A stretch of 16,092 nt of DNA from an uncultured Eubacteriales bacterium. GTDB taxonomy: Bacteria > Bacillota > Clostridia > Oscillospirales > Oscillospiraceae. Position numbers and translations under genes: made by a program. The notes below the pieces were generated by a model that saw only the letters and a list, made by a program, of their open reading frames with translations, had not been told where the DNA came from and did no database searches. Positions 14,042-16,092 of this stretch are shown one piece after another. Location of the stretch: the NCBI GenBank assembly GCA_900321335.1, contig ONVR01000159.1:1-16092 (forward strand), written 5' to 3'. How positions within the stretch are numbered: position 1 is the first letter of the stretch; each line of letters opens with the position of its first letter.

Positions 14042-14815
14042 ATGAACACAAAATACAGGAAGGCGGTCATCGCCGGAAACTGGAAAATGAACCTGCTGCC
14101 CAGTCAGGTGCGGGATTTTGCCGACGCGCTCAAAGCGCTGCAGCCCAACCGCCGGCTGTGCGACATCGTCCTGTGCCCCAGCTTTGTCTGCATTCCCGCG
14201 GCCCTCAAGGCCGTCAAGGGCAGCCACATCTTCGTGGGCGCCCAGAACCTCAACGAAAACCCCGCCGGAGCCTACACCGGGGAGGTTTCCGCCCAGATGC
14301 TGACGGATCTCGGGGTGAGCTACGTGATCCTGGGCCACAGCGAGCGGCGGCAGTATTACGGGGAGACGGACGCCTCCGTCAACCGGAAGCTGGCCGCGGC
14401 CCTGGCCGCGGAGCTGCGCCCCATCGTCTGCGTCGGCGAGACCCTCACCCAGCGGGATCAGGGCGTTACCATGGAGCAGGTGCGCATGCAGGTCAAAAGC
14501 GCCTTCTGCGGCGTTGACGGAGAATCGGCCCGCCGGGCTGTGATCGCCTATGAGCCCATCTGGGCCATCGGCACCGGCAGAACGGCCACGCCGGAACAGG
14601 CTCAGGAGGTCTGCGCCGGTATCCGGGGTGCCGTCCGGGAGCTCTACGGGGCCCGGATCGCCCGGGGGATCTCCGTGCTCTACGGCGGCTCCATGAACGA
14701 GAAAAACGCGGCGGAGCTGCTCTCCCAGCCGGACATCGACGGCGGTCTCATCGGCGGCGCTTCCCTCGTACCGGAGAAGTTCGCCGCCATCATCGAAACG
14801 GCAAATACATACTGA
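14042..14815 (+). CDS. tpiA: Triose-phosphate isomerase
   Basis: 257 residues forming one TIM barrel. It interconverts dihydroxyacetone phosphate and glyceraldehyde 3-phosphate. Catalytic residues are visible: Lys15 in AGNWKMN, His99 in ILGHSERR, Glu171 in AYEPIWAIGTG. The phosphate-binding YGGSM and the closing GLIGGAS are also present. The start ATG at 14042 begins MNTKYRKAVIAGNWK, as expected of the family. The ribosome site is poor: the best match is AAGGGA about 13 bases upstream. Translation may therefore depend on coupling with pgk. It shares the pgk promoter. Confidence 0.98.
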   Translation: MNTKYRKAVIAGNWKMNLLPSQVRDFADALKALQPNRRLCDIVLCPSFVCIPAALKAVKGSHIFVGAQNLNENPAGAYTGEVSAQMLTDLGVSYVILGHSERRQYYGETDASVNRKLAAALAAELRPIVCVGETLTQRDQGVTMEQVRMQVKSAFCGVDGESARRAVIAYEPIWAIGTGRTATPEQAQEVCAGIRGAVRELYGARIARGISVLYGGSMNEKNAAELLSQPDIDGGLIGGASLVPEKFAAIIETANTY

Positions 14816-14818
14816 CGG

Positions 14819-14854
14819 CAAGCAAGGGGTACATGCCCCTTGCTTGTCCTGTTT
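14819..14854 (+). terminator. Hairpin between tpiA and gpmI (weak terminator or processing site)
   Basis: A perfect 11-bp stem (14819-14829 with 14836-14846) and a 6-base loop are followed by TCCTGTTT, a poor T-run. A smaller 6-bp hairpin (14854-14859 with 14865-14870) followed by CCCTTTT comes next. Together they could lower expression of gpmI relative to tpiA. Confidence 0.5.
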
Positions 14855-14902
14855 CCGGCGCTCTGCCGGACCCTTTTCATACTGACAGCAAAGGAGAGAC
14901 AT

Positions 14903-16092
14903 ATGAAACCCATAACCGCACTGATCATCATGGACGGCTTCGGCCTGACGGAGCCCTCCCCCACCAACGCCGTCTCCACGGCCAATACCCCCGTGCTGGA
15001 CGGTCTGCTGGGACGGTGGCCCAACACCCGGATCTCCGCGTCCGGTCTGGACGTGGGACTGCCCGCCGGGCAGATCGGCAACAGCGAGGTGGGGCACACC
15101 AACATCGGCGCAGGCCGGGTGGTCTATCAGGACCTGACCCACATCTCCCACGAAATCGAAACCGGCGACTTCTTCCAGAACCCCGTCTACTGCCGCGCCA
15201 TGGACAGCGCCAGGGACGGGGACAAAGCCCTGCATCTGCTGGGGCTGACCTCCCCCGGCGGCGTTCACAGCCACACAGATCACCTGCTGGCCCTGCTGGA
15301 TATGGCCAAGGCCCGGGGTCTGGAGAAGGTCTGGGTCCACTGCTTCATGGACGGCCGGGACACCCCGCCGGCCTCCGGCATCGATTCCGTCCGGCGTGTC
15401 GCCGACAAGTGCCGCGCCCTGGGCGTCGGACACATCGCCACGGTTACGGGCCGTTTCTACGCCATGGACCGGGACAAGCGCTGGGAGCGTGTGGAGCGCG
15501 CCTACAACGCGCTGGTCTGCGGAGAGGGCATTCACTGTGCCGATCCCGTCGCCGCCGTACAGGCCTCCTATGACGCCGGTGTCACCGATGAGTTTATCGA
15601 GCCCGTGATCTGCGATCCCGATGGCATGATCGCCCCGGGGGACAGCGTGATCTTCTTCAACTTCCGGCCTGACCGTGCCCGGGAGATCACCCGGGCTCTG
15701 GTGGACCCGGCTTTTGACGGGTTCGCCAGGAAAAAGGGTTTCTTCCCTCTGACCTACGTATGCACCACCCAGTATGACGAAACCCTGCCCAACGTGACCG
15801 TGGCCTATCCCCCGGAGGCGCTGCAGAACACTTTTGGCCAGGTGATCAGCGACCGGGGCATGACCCAGCTTCGGATCGCGGAGACGGAGAAGTACGCCCA
15901 CGTGACGTTCTTCTTCAACGGCGGTGTGGAGCAGGTCTATCCCGGAGAGGACCGGATTTTGGTCAACTCCCCCAAGCAGTTCCCCACCTACGATCTGATC
16001 CCGGAGATGAGCGCTCCGGAACTGACGGACAAGGCCGTAGCCGCCATTGAAAGCGGCAAATACGACGTGATGATCCTCAACTTTGCCAACTG
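14903..16092 (+). CDS. gpmI: 2,3-bisphosphoglycerate-independent phosphoglycerate mutase, 3' end missing
   Basis: The frame is open from the ATG at 14903 to the window edge: 396 complete codons of about 505-515 expected. It converts 3- to 2-phosphoglycerate through a phosphoserine and two metal ions, belonging to the alkaline phosphatase superfamily. Visible are the metal ligand in IIMDGFG (Asp11), the nucleophile Ser61 in GNSEVGH, TSPGGVHSHTDH, FMDGRDTPP, TGRFYAMDRD and FNFRPDRARE. The remaining metal ligands (the C-terminal D-H and H motifs) should follow the last visible residues ILNFAN. The start has AAAGGAGAGAC directly upstream. It is third in the operon after tpiA; eno would be the expected next gene but is outside the window. 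Confidence 0.97.
   Translation, partial: MKPITALIIMDGFGLTEPSPTNAVSTANTPVLDGLLGRWPNTRISASGLDVGLPAGQIGNSEVGHTNIGAGRVVYQDLTHISHEIETGDFFQNPVYCRAMDSARDGDKALHLLGLTSPGGVHSHTDHLLALLDMAKARGLEKVWVHCFMDGRDTPPASGIDSVRRVADKCRALGVGHIATVTGRFYAMDRDKRWERVERAYNALVCGEGIHCADPVAAVQASYDAGVTDEFIEPVICDPDGMIAPGDSVIFFNFRPDRAREITRALVDPAFDGFARKKGFFPLTYVCTTQYDETLPNVTVAYPPEALQNTFGQVISDRGMTQLRIAETEKYAHVTFFFNGGVEQVYPGEDRILVNSPKQFPTYDLIPEMSAPELTDKAVAAIESGKYDVMILNFAN

Noticed and set aside
13724..15901. Long open frame of 725 codons on the minus strand
   Set aside because: It lies antisense to pgk, tpiA and gpmI, which are certain; long antisense frames are expected in GC-rich genes, and its composition (Gly, Val, His, Asp rich) is typical of such shadows.

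Overview
The window looks like a chromosomal housekeeping segment of a high-GC anaerobic Firmicute, most likely a gut-type Clostridia (Oscillospiraceae-like). This rests on the gene set: an oxygen-sensitive-type flavin/Fe-S enoate reductase-like enzyme, GTP-type PEP carboxykinase, a cytidylate-kinase-like protein, a PurF-like paralogue, and DUF1015 and DUF3786 proteins. Strong GGAGG ribosome binding sites and Gram-positive style promoters and terminators agree with this. The genus is not determinable from this sequence alone. I see no rRNA, tRNA, CRISPR array, insertion sequence or prophage gene. No gap between genes exceeds 300 bases.

Layout. A 5'-truncated old-yellow-enzyme-type NADH:flavin/enoate reductase (1-1899, +) ends at a strong terminator and faces a DUF1015 protein (2067-3272, -). 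The + strand then carries a cytidylate-kinase-like protein (3531-4160), a small membrane-anchored protein of unknown function (4227-4778) and a PurF-like phosphoribosyltransferase whose glutaminase site is degenerate (4949-6373). A very strong two-way terminator separates this from a minus-strand block: a DUF3786 protein (6524-7132), a zinc-ribbon/membrane/Ig-like surface protein (7201-7923), GTP-dependent PEP carboxykinase (8072-9844), a 3-methyladenine DNA glycosylase (9984-10607) and the 16S rRNA dimethyltransferase RsmA (10604-11464). Divergent from rsmA, an XRE-family regulator with a TPR-like C-terminal half (11624-12655, +) precedes a glycolytic operon pgk-tpiA-gpmI (12807 to the window end, +), whose last gene is cut by the window edge.

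How they work together. pgk, tpiA and gpmI form one lower/middle glycolysis unit with its own promoter; gap is not beside them. PEP carboxykinase is monocistronic and connects PEP and oxaloacetate. rsmA and the glycosylase overlap by 4 bases and are probably translationally coupled. The rsmA/regulator intergenic region holds repeated and palindromic elements that are candidate operators.

No clearly new multi-gene system is visible. The points most worth a second look are the PurF-like protein that has lost its glutaminase residues but kept the PRPP loop and the Fe-S cysteines, the shared motif between the divergent regulator and rsmA promoters, and two small uncharacterised genes placed directly behind intrinsic terminators.
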